The position numbers and the translations under genes are program-made. A DNA stretch of 6,619 nucleotides from Candidatus Gerdarchaeota archaeon (GTDB taxonomy: Archaea; Asgardarchaeota; Heimdallarchaeia; JABLTI01). How positions within the stretch are numbered: position 1 is the stretch's first letter; each line of letters starts with the position of its first letter. This document shows, piece after piece, positions 1-5,424 of this stretch. Where the stretch lies: positions 1 through 6,619 of the forward strand of contig JAEORJ010000008.1 in assembly GCA_016840945.1 (NCBI GenBank). Reading direction: 5' to 3'. The notes under the pieces are model-generated. The model had not been told where the DNA came from and made no database searches. It saw nothing but the letters and a program-made list of their open reading frames with translations.

Positions 1-34
1 AATGATCAATCCAAGATTAGTAGGAAGAAGGTAA
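1..34 (+). CDS. Possible 3' end of an upstream plus-strand gene (partial)
   Basis: In frame 2 the first bases read as a short tail ending INPRLVGRR and then TAA at 32-34, followed immediately by a T-rich stretch. Stop codon plus T-tract is the pattern expected at a gene end facing the convergent kinase gene. Only about ten codons are visible, so neither family nor reality of the gene can be judged; chance is a serious alternative. Confidence 0.22.
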   Translation, partial: MINPRLVGRR

Positions 35-35
35 T

Positions 36-77
36 ATTCTTCTTTTTCCTTTTTTCACTTATTTTTTTCTTTTTTCG
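36..77 (+). terminator. T-rich archaeal-type terminator tract
   Basis: The plus strand here is almost pure pyrimidine with several runs of T4-T7 (for example around 43-47, 50-55 and 62-68). Archaeal RNA polymerase can stop at oligo-T without a hairpin, so this would end plus-strand transcription entering from the left. It overlaps the Lys-rich C-terminus of the convergent kinase gene, so its sequence is partly constrained by coding. Confidence 0.35.
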
Positions 78-1152
78 AACCTTCATAGTCAATCGTACAG
101 ATAGTAGCTTTCCCGCCAGCTTTTTCAATTGCTTTAGCAACTTCCTTTTCCTTTCCAGGGGCTAAGGCAACTATACAACCACCTAAACCAGCTCCTGTTA
201 ATTTTGCTCCAAGAGCACCCGCTTTTATAGATTCATCAACTAAAAGATCCAATTTCTTTATAGAAACCAATAAATTCTCCTTAAGCATTTTTTGTTGTTC
301 AGTTAATAAACTACCTAGTAAATTCAAATCTTGATTTTTTCCTTTTGCTAACTCTTTAGATGCTTTTTCAGTTAAATCGCGTATTTTAATTGCACCAAAA
401 AGTCGTTGATATTCATCTTTTGTTACTAGTTTTCTAACTAAAAATAATTCATCCAAAGTTATTGTCTTAAAGTTAAAATCTTTCTTTTCCACTATTTTTC
501 TCATACCTTCATAAAGACGATTTTTCAAAATGGTCAATGGTTCATTAGCGGATCGTCTTACTAAACTATCACCTATAACTAGTCCATCAAAATGTGAGGT
601 AAATGATTTTAAAGCATAAGGAGGTCCATTACAGTCAAGAGAAAAAATACCCCCAATAGCTGATGAATATTGATCCATTATTCCACAATTTATTTTTAAT
701 ATTTGATTTTCTGCTTTGAAAGTTAAATCGGCTATTTCTATCTTAGTTAAACCCATTCCTAGCTGATCATCTAGAGCTGTTAACCAAGAAACCAATAATG
801 CTGCAGATGATGATAAACCTGAGCCAATTGGTACTTCACTTGATATCTGAATATCAAATCCAGGTAAATTATCTGTATACCCCTCTGCGAATAAAACTAA
901 AATAATAGCACGTAAATAATCAAATTCATTATGTGCTAGTGTTAGATTTTCATCTAATAAGAATTCATCAGTTCTATTTAGTTCAAAGGATTGAATTCTA
1001 ATTTTATTTGATTTATTTTCTTTTACAGAGATTTTTGTTCTGAGATTAATTGCAGCAGGAATAACAACCAATTTCAAGTAATCTTGATGTTCACCATATA
1101 GACAAACCCTTCCTGGAGCAGAATAGGTTTGATATTCTTTCGATGTGTTCAT
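55..1152 (-). CDS. GHMP-family sugar kinase, galactokinase-like
   Basis: Predicted cytosolic ATP-dependent sugar-1-kinase. All three GHMP motifs are present (numbering from the ATG at 1152): sugar-binding motif 1 at residues 12-25 (APGRVCLYGEHQDY, the galactokinase GEHxDY form), ATP-loop motif 2 at 108-118 (PIGSGLSSSAA), and motif 3 at 317-326 (KLTGAGLGGC). The GIMDQ segment places the likely catalytic Asp at residue 160, as in galactokinases. At about 365 aa it is of normal family length. The Asn usual after GRV is Cys and the Thr of GEHTDY is Gln, and the C-terminal GALGAKLTGAG resembles mevalonate kinases, so the substrate is not certain to be galactose. The same frame also has an upstream GTG at 1173, adding seven residues; I prefer the ATG because the family core begins just after it. 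The Lys-rich tail is encoded within a T-rich tract. It is transcribed divergently from the 7TM operon, with no shared pathway evident. Confidence 0.85.
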   Translation of the reverse strand: MNTSKEYQTYSAPGRVCLYGEHQDYLKLVVIPAAINLRTKISVKENKSNKIRIQSFELNRTDEFLLDENLTLAHNEFDYLRAIILVLFAEGYTDNLPGFDIQISSEVPIGSGLSSSAALLVSWLTALDDQLGMGLTKIEIADLTFKAENQILKINCGIMDQYSSAIGGIFSLDCNGPPYALKSFTSHFDGLVIGDSLVRRSANEPLTILKNRLYEGMRKIVEKKDFNFKTITLDELFLVRKLVTKDEYQRLFGAIKIRDLTEKASKELAKGKNQDLNLLGSLLTEQQKMLKENLLVSIKKLDLLVDESIKAGALGAKLTGAGLGGCIVALAPGKEKEVAKAIEKAGGKATICTIDYEGSKKEKNK

Positions 1153-1173
1153 ACAAATACCCGCAATTTTCAC

Positions 1174-1328
1174 TATAGATAATTGATTAAATTATTGATT
1201 TTGTTTTAGTTTTATCTATTTTGCTTCTAGAGAGAGATTTATTTAGCTATGTACGTTAAAAAATAGGTATCAATAAATGAAAAACTAGTGTTCGATTTAA
1301 TGTATTATAACCTTGGAGAAAATGGCTT
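1174..1328. promoter_or_regulatory. Divergent intergenic region, kinase and 7TM operon
   Basis: This AT-rich gap separates two divergent starts and should hold both promoters. For the plus-strand operon an AATAAAT box near 1272-1278 is the best-placed TATA candidate, since the mRNA must begin before the ribosome binding site at 1315. For the kinase, the minus strand holds AT-rich boxes within 40 bases of the start but none stands out. The 7-bp word ATTGATT occurs twice, at 1182-1188 and 1194-1200. No ORF or RNA gene was seen here. Confidence 0.35.
1315..1318 (+). promoter_or_regulatory. Shine-Dalgarno site of the longin-like gene
   Basis: The sequence TTGGAG ends at 1318, leaving 10 bases before the ATG at 1329. 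It selects this ATG over the out-of-frame ATG at 1322. The same TTGGAG core precedes all three genes of the operon. Confidence 0.6.
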
Positions 1329-1745
1329 ATGTTAGAAAATGCGATTATTTTTTCTAAAGATTTAGCAAGAGTTGTTCTCACATCAACTTATGGTTCTGTT
1401 GATCCTCATACAGATGATTTTGCTAACTCCTTGGAAAAAATACAAGAAATTGCAGTCAAATTAGAGAAAGGACTCTTTACTCTTGATTTAGACTTTAAAT
1501 TAACAGCAATGATTTTTGCTTTCAAGAATCTTTCAATTGCGTTAGTTTTCAACGAGAAATTCGATAAAAATCTACAAGATTCTTGGGAAAGAGTTGCTAA
1601 AGAAATTGTTAGTGGTTTTGAAAAATATTACGAAGCAAAAGATGAATCAAAATTTGGTGAATTTAAACCCAAGCTTGATGAAATTATTAAGTGGCAAGAA
1701 AAAGAGCTTTCCCCCATTGACAAAATGAAGGATGCCTTGTGGTAA
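1329..1745 (+). CDS. Small longin/roadblock-like protein (fold inferred)
   Basis: A 138-aa soluble protein with no catalytic motif I recognise. Pattern reading suggests strand (4-8), strand (13-21, ARVVLTSTY), helix (28-46), three consecutive strands (48-56, 57-65, 68-76), then two helices (79-101 and 112-127). This beta-beta-alpha-beta-beta-beta-alpha-alpha order is that of longin-type domains, a fold used in archaea and eukaryotes as a partner or regulator of small GTPases and membrane traffic; roadblock/LC7 domains are close relatives. No signal peptide or membrane segment is visible. It is first in a three-gene unit: its last codons overlap or abut the start region of the first 7TM gene, so it is probably translated together with the two membrane proteins and may act on their cytosolic face. 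That role and the fold are inference; the gene itself is well supported by its ribosome binding site and context. Confidence 0.75.
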   Translation: MLENAIIFSKDLARVVLTSTYGSVDPHTDDFANSLEKIQEIAVKLEKGLFTLDLDFKLTAMIFAFKNLSIALVFNEKFDKNLQDSWERVAKEIVSGFEKYYEAKDESKFGEFKPKLDEIIKWQEKELSPIDKMKDALW

Positions 1746-1750
1746 GAATT

Positions 1751-1755
1751 GGAGG
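1751..1755 (+). promoter_or_regulatory. Shine-Dalgarno site of the first 7TM gene
   Basis: GGAGG sits just after the stop of the preceding gene, inside a 12-base block (AAGAATTGGAGG, 1744-1755) that is repeated exactly at 2576-2587 before the second 7TM gene. It lies 3 bases before the ATG at 1759 and 9 bases before an in-frame TTG at 1765. It argues against the overlapping upstream ATG at 1732, which has only GAAGG directly touching it. Confidence 0.6.
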
Positions 1756-1758
1756 GAA

Positions 1759-2595
1759 ATGTCTTTGGCTGATTTACCAAATTATCCAACTCTTGCAGTT
1801 ACAATTATGATGGGATTATCTTTTGTGGTTGTATTGATAGTAGTAATTAGAATGTTCGTTAATTATTCACAACGAAAGAGAAATGCTGCTTTAATGATTG
1901 CTGTAGCATTCACTTTCTGGGGTTTAGCTGCTCTTATTACATTTGGTGGTACATTACTACAATTTGTAATCTATAGTCCTGATGGTTCTTCTAATGCTTT
2001 TGGATCATTTCAATATTCAAGATATGGTATTAATTTAGGATATGCTTTTTCAGCGGTGTGCAATATTTTTATGTTTCTCTTCATTTCTGAAATATTCTCT
2101 AAATATCCTCTCTTTAGAAAGACAAAAAAAGTTCTCCCAATTATAAATGGTATATTGAATGGAGTAACAATAGGATTAGTGATAAATGCATTCATAGTTA
2201 GTGTAAAAGATTATTTAGCAGACCCACAAAACATAGAAGGGGCATTAAATCCCGATTATCCAATACCCCAGACAATATATCATCTTGCATTAACACTTAT
2301 CACTTTCTTAACACTTCTCGCATACAGTATTAAATCTGCAAAACAAGCAACGTTAAGGTGGGAAAAAGTTGGATTCAAATTTATTATGGGAACAGCAATC
2401 TCAGCAATAATGATCTATGTTTTCTTTGTTCTAGATCTTGTTGTTCAAAAAATCTGGACAGTATTTGAAAACGGTTATACAATTTTCAATAATCTTGGTT
2501 GGGCGACTGCTATGATCATGGTTATTCTGGGATATATTGGATTCTTTATGCCTAATTGGATTCGTAACCGATACAAAGAATTGGAGGTAACATAA
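1759..2595 (+). CDS. Seven-helix membrane protein, paralogue 1
   Basis: A 278-aa integral membrane protein with seven predicted helices (about 11-34, 43-71, 89-113, 125-149, 172-192, 205-230, 241-265). The positive-inside rule gives N-terminus out and C-terminus in: cytosolic loops carry NYSQRKRN, FRKTKK and LRWEK, while outer loops are acidic or neutral. The layout recalls stand-alone 7TM sensor modules such as those preceding some histidine kinases, but no kinase, HD or cyclase output is attached. There is no Lys in helix 7, so it is not a retinal-binding rhodopsin, and no DRY or NPxxY GPCR motif was found. It is a clear paralogue of the next gene: QRKR-x-AAL-x2-AVAFTF, LGY-x-FSA-x2-NIF, NGVTIGL and WEK-x-GF are shared. 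An ATG at 1732 would add nine residues overlapping the previous gene; the 1759 start matches the paralogue's N-terminal length, and TTG at 1765 is also possible. Function unknown. Confidence 0.8.
   Translation: MSLADLPNYPTLAVTIMMGLSFVVVLIVVIRMFVNYSQRKRNAALMIAVAFTFWGLAALITFGGTLLQFVIYSPDGSSNAFGSFQYSRYGINLGYAFSAVCNIFMFLFISEIFSKYPLFRKTKKVLPIINGILNGVTIGLVINAFIVSVKDYLADPQNIEGALNPDYPIPQTIYHLALTLITFLTLLAYSIKSAKQATLRWEKVGFKFIMGTAISAIMIYVFFVLDLVVQKIWTVFENGYTIFNNLGWATAMIMVILGYIGFFMPNWIRNRYKELEVT
2583..2587 (+). promoter_or_regulatory. Shine-Dalgarno site of the second 7TM gene
   Basis: GGAGG lies inside the last codons of the first 7TM gene with an 8-base spacer to the ATG at 2596, ideal spacing. The stop of the first gene (2593-2595) touches this ATG, which indicates coupled translation. 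Confidence 0.65.
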
Positions 2596-3363
2596 ATGGT
2601 TCTACCCTTAGCAACAAAATTACTTATGGCAACAATTACGGAAGGAGTAGTATTACTATCTGTTTCTTTTGTAGTATTATTCTTGTTCATTAAATATGCT
2701 CAACGTAAGAGAAGTGCAGCATTAGCTTTAGCTGTAGCTTTTACATTTTACAATCTAGCTATAATTTGTTTATTTACCTTCAGAATATTGGCTTATCTTC
2801 AAGAAATAGGTACTCTATCAGATTATTATGGTTTTAGTGAAATAGGTATTTCACTTGGGTACGGATTTTCAGCTTTAAGCAATATATTCATCTTTATATT
2901 TGTTTCAATAATCTTCTCTCAAGCACCAATGTTTAGAAAATCAGGAATTATTGTTCCTTTAATATTTGCATCATTGAACGGAGTAACAATAGGATTACTT
3001 ATTGGTAATGCTATAACCAATTGGCCAAATCCATCCTATGATTTAGGACCAACTGTTTACCATTTGATTTTAACATTTGTAGTCTTTATATCGCTAATCA
3101 GATTTACTGTTCCAAGCTATAAAGCAGCAACTTTGAAATGGGAAAAAGCTGGGTTCCAATTTATAATTGTTTCAGGAGTATTTGGCATTTTAGTCTATCT
3201 ATCATTTGTAGTAGATGTAATTTTAGGCGATATGACACAAATATTTCCTGGTGGTTACACACCATTCTTTTTCATAGCTTACGTTTGTGCAATTATTATG
3301 TGCAACTTTGCTTATCTTGGTTATGCAATGCCCCCTGCTGTTCGAAGATGGTTCAAAGATTGA
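2596..3363 (+). CDS. Seven-helix membrane protein, paralogue 2
   Basis: A 255-aa integral membrane protein with seven predicted helices (about 13-33, 41-68, 84-107, 117-140, 153-172, 186-210, 221-245), again N-out/C-in by charge (KYAQRKRS, FRKSG, LKWEK and VRRWFKD on the cytosolic side). It aligns end to end with the preceding gene: 14 of 18 residues match in the loop 1/helix 2 block (YAQRKRSAAL onward) and 21 of 32 in helix 3 plus its exit loop. The main differences are shorter outer loops 1 and 2, where paralogue 1 has extra Ser/Asn- and Pro/Asp-rich sequence, suggesting different ligands or partners on a shared membrane scaffold. Zero gap to the previous stop and a good ribosome binding site imply co-translation, possibly a heterodimer. 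Transcription ends at the hairpin just after its stop. No enzyme motif or retinal Lys is present; function unknown. Confidence 0.82.
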   Translation: MVLPLATKLLMATITEGVVLLSVSFVVLFLFIKYAQRKRSAALALAVAFTFYNLAIICLFTFRILAYLQEIGTLSDYYGFSEIGISLGYGFSALSNIFIFIFVSIIFSQAPMFRKSGIIVPLIFASLNGVTIGLLIGNAITNWPNPSYDLGPTVYHLILTFVVFISLIRFTVPSYKAATLKWEKAGFQFIIVSGVFGILVYLSFVVDVILGDMTQIFPGGYTPFFFIAYVCAIIMCNFAYLGYAMPPAVRRWFKD

Positions 3364-3369
3364 GAAGCT

Positions 3370-3410
3370 TTTCTGGGTGTCCCCAGAAATTTTTTCTTTT
3401 TTATTTTAAG
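3370..3410 (+). terminator. Hairpin plus U-tract terminator of the 7TM operon
   Basis: An 8-bp perfect stem, TTTCTGGG (3370-3377) with CCCAGAAA (3382-3389), closes a 4-base loop and is followed directly by T6, C, T6 and more T-rich sequence. It begins 7 bases after the stop of the second 7TM gene. On the opposite strand the hairpin has no T-run after it, so it serves only the plus-strand operon. A stem-loop like this looks bacterial in style; in archaea the T-tract alone can suffice. Confidence 0.75.
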
Positions 3411-3973
3411 ATAAATTTTTCTGATTGATTATTTATTATCCCCATTTTCTTCAACTGCTTAATTATTTGTTCCTCTGTTAAACCTGATTGTAAGTTATTT
3501 TTGTAAAATAATCTAGCAAATTCAAATCTCTCCCATGGATAGACTATCCATTTAGTTGTTACAGCAAAATAATAATCTGGTTTGAAGATTGATTTAGGTT
3601 TATAATGTAAGGTTACTATCTTCAATTGAGCTAAACCTTTCTTCTTCAGATATTCCACAGCAAAAGCTAAACTTTTCCCACTATCTGATACATCATCAAT
3701 TAATAGTACTTTTTTTCCTTCAATTGTCATTGTTAATTCTTGAAGTAAAATTGGTTGCTTAGCTGTTTCACCTATGTTCGTATAGAATCCTATTCCTATA
3801 ACACCAATATCCTTGATTCCTAAGATATCACTAAATAGTCTAGTGATAACTAATCCCCCTCTTGAGATACCTATCAAAATTTCAGGTTCATAGGAGTCAC
3901 TGATTTTTATTGATAATTGTTTTACTTGATCCCAAATAGTGTCAAAATCAAGGATTAGATAATCATTCATCAT
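3401..3973 (-). CDS. Purine-type phosphoribosyltransferase
   Basis: A 190-aa cytosolic type I phosphoribosyltransferase, which joins a base to PRPP with release of pyrophosphate. The PRPP-binding signature is complete at residues 89-101 (VLLIDDVSDSGKS), the ISRGGL segment at 36-41 fits the pyrophosphate loop, and PDYYFAVTT followed by KWIVYPWE (132-148) matches the C-terminal base-binding part of archaeal hypoxanthine/xanthine-guanine enzymes. The most likely role is purine salvage, but the exact base cannot be read from sequence, and related proteins are annotated only as predicted phosphoribosyltransferases. The last 40 residues form a charged, probably helical extension. Two Met codons stand in tandem at the start (3973 and 3970); no strong ribosome binding site precedes them. 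It is convergent with the 7TM operon, whose U-tract runs up to its stop codon, and divergent from the KEOPS-like gene. Confidence 0.85.
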   Translation of the reverse strand: MMNDYLILDFDTIWDQVKQLSIKISDSYEPEILIGISRGGLVITRLFSDILGIKDIGVIGIGFYTNIGETAKQPILLQELTMTIEGKKVLLIDDVSDSGKSLAFAVEYLKKKGLAQLKIVTLHYKPKSIFKPDYYFAVTTKWIVYPWERFEFARLFYKNNLQSGLTEEQIIKQLKKMGIINNQSEKFILK

Positions 3974-4113
3974 TTTGGATCGTACCAGATTTGCATTCTT
4001 ATTGTTAACTGCTTCTTTCTAACCTTAAACTATTTTCGATAAAACTTTTTTTCTTAGAAACATTAACAATTATTAAAAATTAAATACTATAAGAATTTAA
4101 TTAGGCAATTACC
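3974..4113. promoter_or_regulatory. Divergent promoter region, PRTase and Cgi121 genes
   Basis: On the plus strand, AAAAATTAAATACTATAAG (4075-4093) looks like an archaeal A-rich BRE followed by a TATA box. The box centre lies about 31 bases before the ATG at 4114 and there is no purine-rich ribosome binding site, so the Cgi121 mRNA is probably leaderless or nearly so. For the minus-strand gene, no box is convincing. No ORF or RNA gene is seen. Confidence 0.4.
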
Positions 4114-4734
4114 ATGACCAATCGAATCGATAATTTTGCAATTATAATCTCACAAGCAATTCTTTCCCAACCTCTTACCCAGGATCTAATCACCGATATA
4201 TTAAAGAAGCAACAAAATATCGAAAAGAAGTTCGCAAAAGAACATTCGCTTCTGATAATTAATTCCGATGCAATTGCCAGTGTAAGACATCTTTTAGCTT
4301 GTATTATGTTTGCAAGTAAAGCTTTTGAACAAAAAAATAATCTAGCGAAAACGCTTGCAGCTGAAACCATCCTCTACCTTTCAGGTTATAGGCAAATCAA
4401 TAAGGCATTTCAAAATGTGGGTCTTACCACTGAAACTCAAAATATTGCTTTTGTTCAAATCTTAAAAGATGATATGAAATCTGATTCCATTGATGAGAAA
4501 TCTAAGATAGATTTTAATAAATTCCTAGTAGAACTAAATCTCAAACCCAAATCATTTTATTTTGATATTGATAATTTGACCAATCGTAATGATAGAAAAA
4601 TCATGAATAATCTTGGTATATCAGAAGAAAACATTTCATTGATAATGGCTAAGAATGTCCAAGGATACTCTCGAGAGGAAGCAATTGAGAAATTAGCAAT
4701 TGAAAAATCTACTCTACTTAATATATTAAAATAG
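4114..4734 (+). CDS. cgi121: KEOPS complex subunit Cgi121-like
   Basis: Predicted subunit of the KEOPS complex (Kae1, Bud32, Cgi121, Pcc1), which makes N6-threonylcarbamoyladenosine at position 37 of ANN-decoding tRNAs; archaeal Cgi121 binds tRNA, including its CCA end, and contacts Bud32. The diagnostic core is at residues 48-115: a strand with N-S-D-A-I, the helix SVRHLLACIMFASKAF, then LAAETILYLSGYRQI followed by an A-x3-N-V-G-L turn, matching the E-I-L-x2-A-S-G-x-RQI signature of archaeal homologues. A final helix (about 185-206, EEAIEKLAIEKSTLLNIL) matches the conserved C-terminal helix. At 206 aa it is longer than the roughly 150 aa I recall for compact archaeal versions; the extra length lies in the N-terminal 40 residues and in a charged stretch near 119-165. 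Probable leaderless transcript. It overlaps the convergent Tan1 gene by 9 bases. Recognition rests on pattern memory, not a search. Confidence 0.8.
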   Translation: MTNRIDNFAIIISQAILSQPLTQDLITDILKKQQNIEKKFAKEHSLLIINSDAIASVRHLLACIMFASKAFEQKNNLAKTLAAETILYLSGYRQINKAFQNVGLTTETQNIAFVQILKDDMKSDSIDEKSKIDFNKFLVELNLKPKSFYFDIDNLTNRNDRKIMNNLGISEENISLIMAKNVQGYSREEAIEKLAIEKSTLLNILK

Positions 4735-5322
4735 GTCTTCCACTTCAGCTTCAACAGCTGATTCATTATATTCAGGCAGATAGAGTATTGGTGATGATGG
4801 CATGACACTATAGCCCAACCATTCACCAAAGACTTCTATAATAATATCCCAATCAGGATTTTCCAAATCAACTTTCCCTTTTGGTGACAATGGATGTTCT
4901 GCTATAGCAGTTATTATCTCATTTTTCTTCAACATCGTATGCCTTCTATTGACAGTGATTCGCCATTTTTTATTATCAGGAATTCTTACAAGAAGGTCAG
5001 GTAATTTAATCAGCATCTCATCAAGAGTGCTTTTCACCACTCGTTCTAATGGTGTAATCTTTCTACATATTCTAAAGGTGAACGAATTATCATTTATTAT
5101 TTGTTTTAATTTTATCAAAATACTATTTATTTCACCTTTTAGTGCTATCAAGAATAATCCTCTAATAGGTAATTCAAATGCTTCCAAAGGTTTTGCTTCA
5201 CAATATTTTATTAAGACATGCCAGAGTTCACTCAAACCATCTCTCTCTCTTACTGCATCACAGCTGACTAATAGAAATATCGCTCCTTGATTACACACAT
5301 CAGCTATTTCCAATTTTATCAA
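4726..5322 (-). CDS. Tan1-like THUMP-domain tRNA-binding protein
   Basis: Predicted RNA-binding protein of the archaeal Tan1/COG1818 type. In yeast Tan1 is the tRNA adaptor for N4-acetylcytidine formation with the acetyltransferase Kre33/TmcA; archaeal homologues probably act likewise. The N-terminal half reads as IFLLVSCDAVRERDGLSEL (15-33) then LPIRGLFLIAL (51-61); the THUMP part covers about 65-180, with FRICRKITPLERVV (83-96), KWRITVNRRHT (119-129) and KVDLENPDWDIIIEVFGEWL (150-169), the strand pattern ending in a hydrophobic E-x-F-G turn typical of the family. No methyltransferase or acetyltransferase domain is fused. The last 15 residues are acidic. No ATG occurs in the first hundred codons: an in-frame TAA lies four codons upstream (5332-5334), so translation must begin at TTG (5320-5322) or the next TTG (5311-5313). 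The gene is tail-to-tail with the KEOPS-like gene, another tRNA modification factor. Confidence 0.82.
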   Translation of the reverse strand: MIKLEIADVCNQGAIFLLVSCDAVRERDGLSELWHVLIKYCEAKPLEAFELPIRGLFLIALKGEINSILIKLKQIINDNSFTFRICRKITPLERVVKSTLDEMLIKLPDLLVRIPDNKKWRITVNRRHTMLKKNEIITAIAEHPLSPKGKVDLENPDWDIIIEVFGEWLGYSVMPSSPILYLPEYNESAVEAEVEDLF

Positions 5323-5330
5323 ACCATTTT

Positions 5331-5347
5331 GTTATATTGTTTAAACT
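5331..5347 (-). promoter_or_regulatory. Candidate TATA region of the Tan1-like gene
   Basis: On the minus strand this reads AGTTTAAACAATATAAC. The TTTAAA box is centred about 20 bases before the TTG at 5322 and about 29 before the TTG at 5313; the latter spacing would suit a leaderless mRNA starting at the second TTG. Weak on its own in such AT-rich DNA. Confidence 0.25.
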
Positions 5348-5390
5348 ATCAGTATTAGGAAAAGTATTTTATTTTAGTTATATAATTTCT

Positions 5391-5405
5391 CTTATATTAT
5401 AATTT
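5391..5405 (+). promoter_or_regulatory. Candidate TATA box of the signal peptidase gene
   Basis: CTTATATTATAATTT is centred near 5396, about 29 bases before the ATG at 5425. There is no purine-rich ribosome binding site between the box and the ATG, so the mRNA is probably leaderless. A second TATATAAT lies at 5379-5385 and could be used instead. Confidence 0.4.
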
Positions 5406-5424
5406 TATTTAAGGCGACTGAACA

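Noticed and set aside
1759..3363. Rhodopsin or classical GPCR identity for the seven-helix proteins
   Set aside because: Helix 7 of both lacks the retinal-binding Lys, and neither has DRY, NPxxY or other class signatures; only the helix number and orientation agree.
3138..3428. Plus-strand 96-codon frame rich in Cys, Trp and Ser
   Set aside because: It lies out of frame within the second 7TM gene, whose helices and paralogue conservation show which frame is real, and it runs through the terminator hairpin.
4101..4370. Minus-strand frame opposite the start of the Cgi121-like gene
   Set aside because: It is the complement of a gene with a recognisable family core, has no ribosome site and shows no domain pattern.
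4115..4586. Repeated 10-mer TGACCAATCG at 4115-4124 and 4577-4586
   Set aside because: Both copies are coding (MTNR and LTNR) within one gene, with no extended similarity around them; best seen as coincidence.
4949..5290. Plus-strand 113-codon frame opposite the Tan1-like gene
   Set aside because: The minus strand encodes a clear THUMP protein over the same bases; the plus-strand product has no recognisable pattern.
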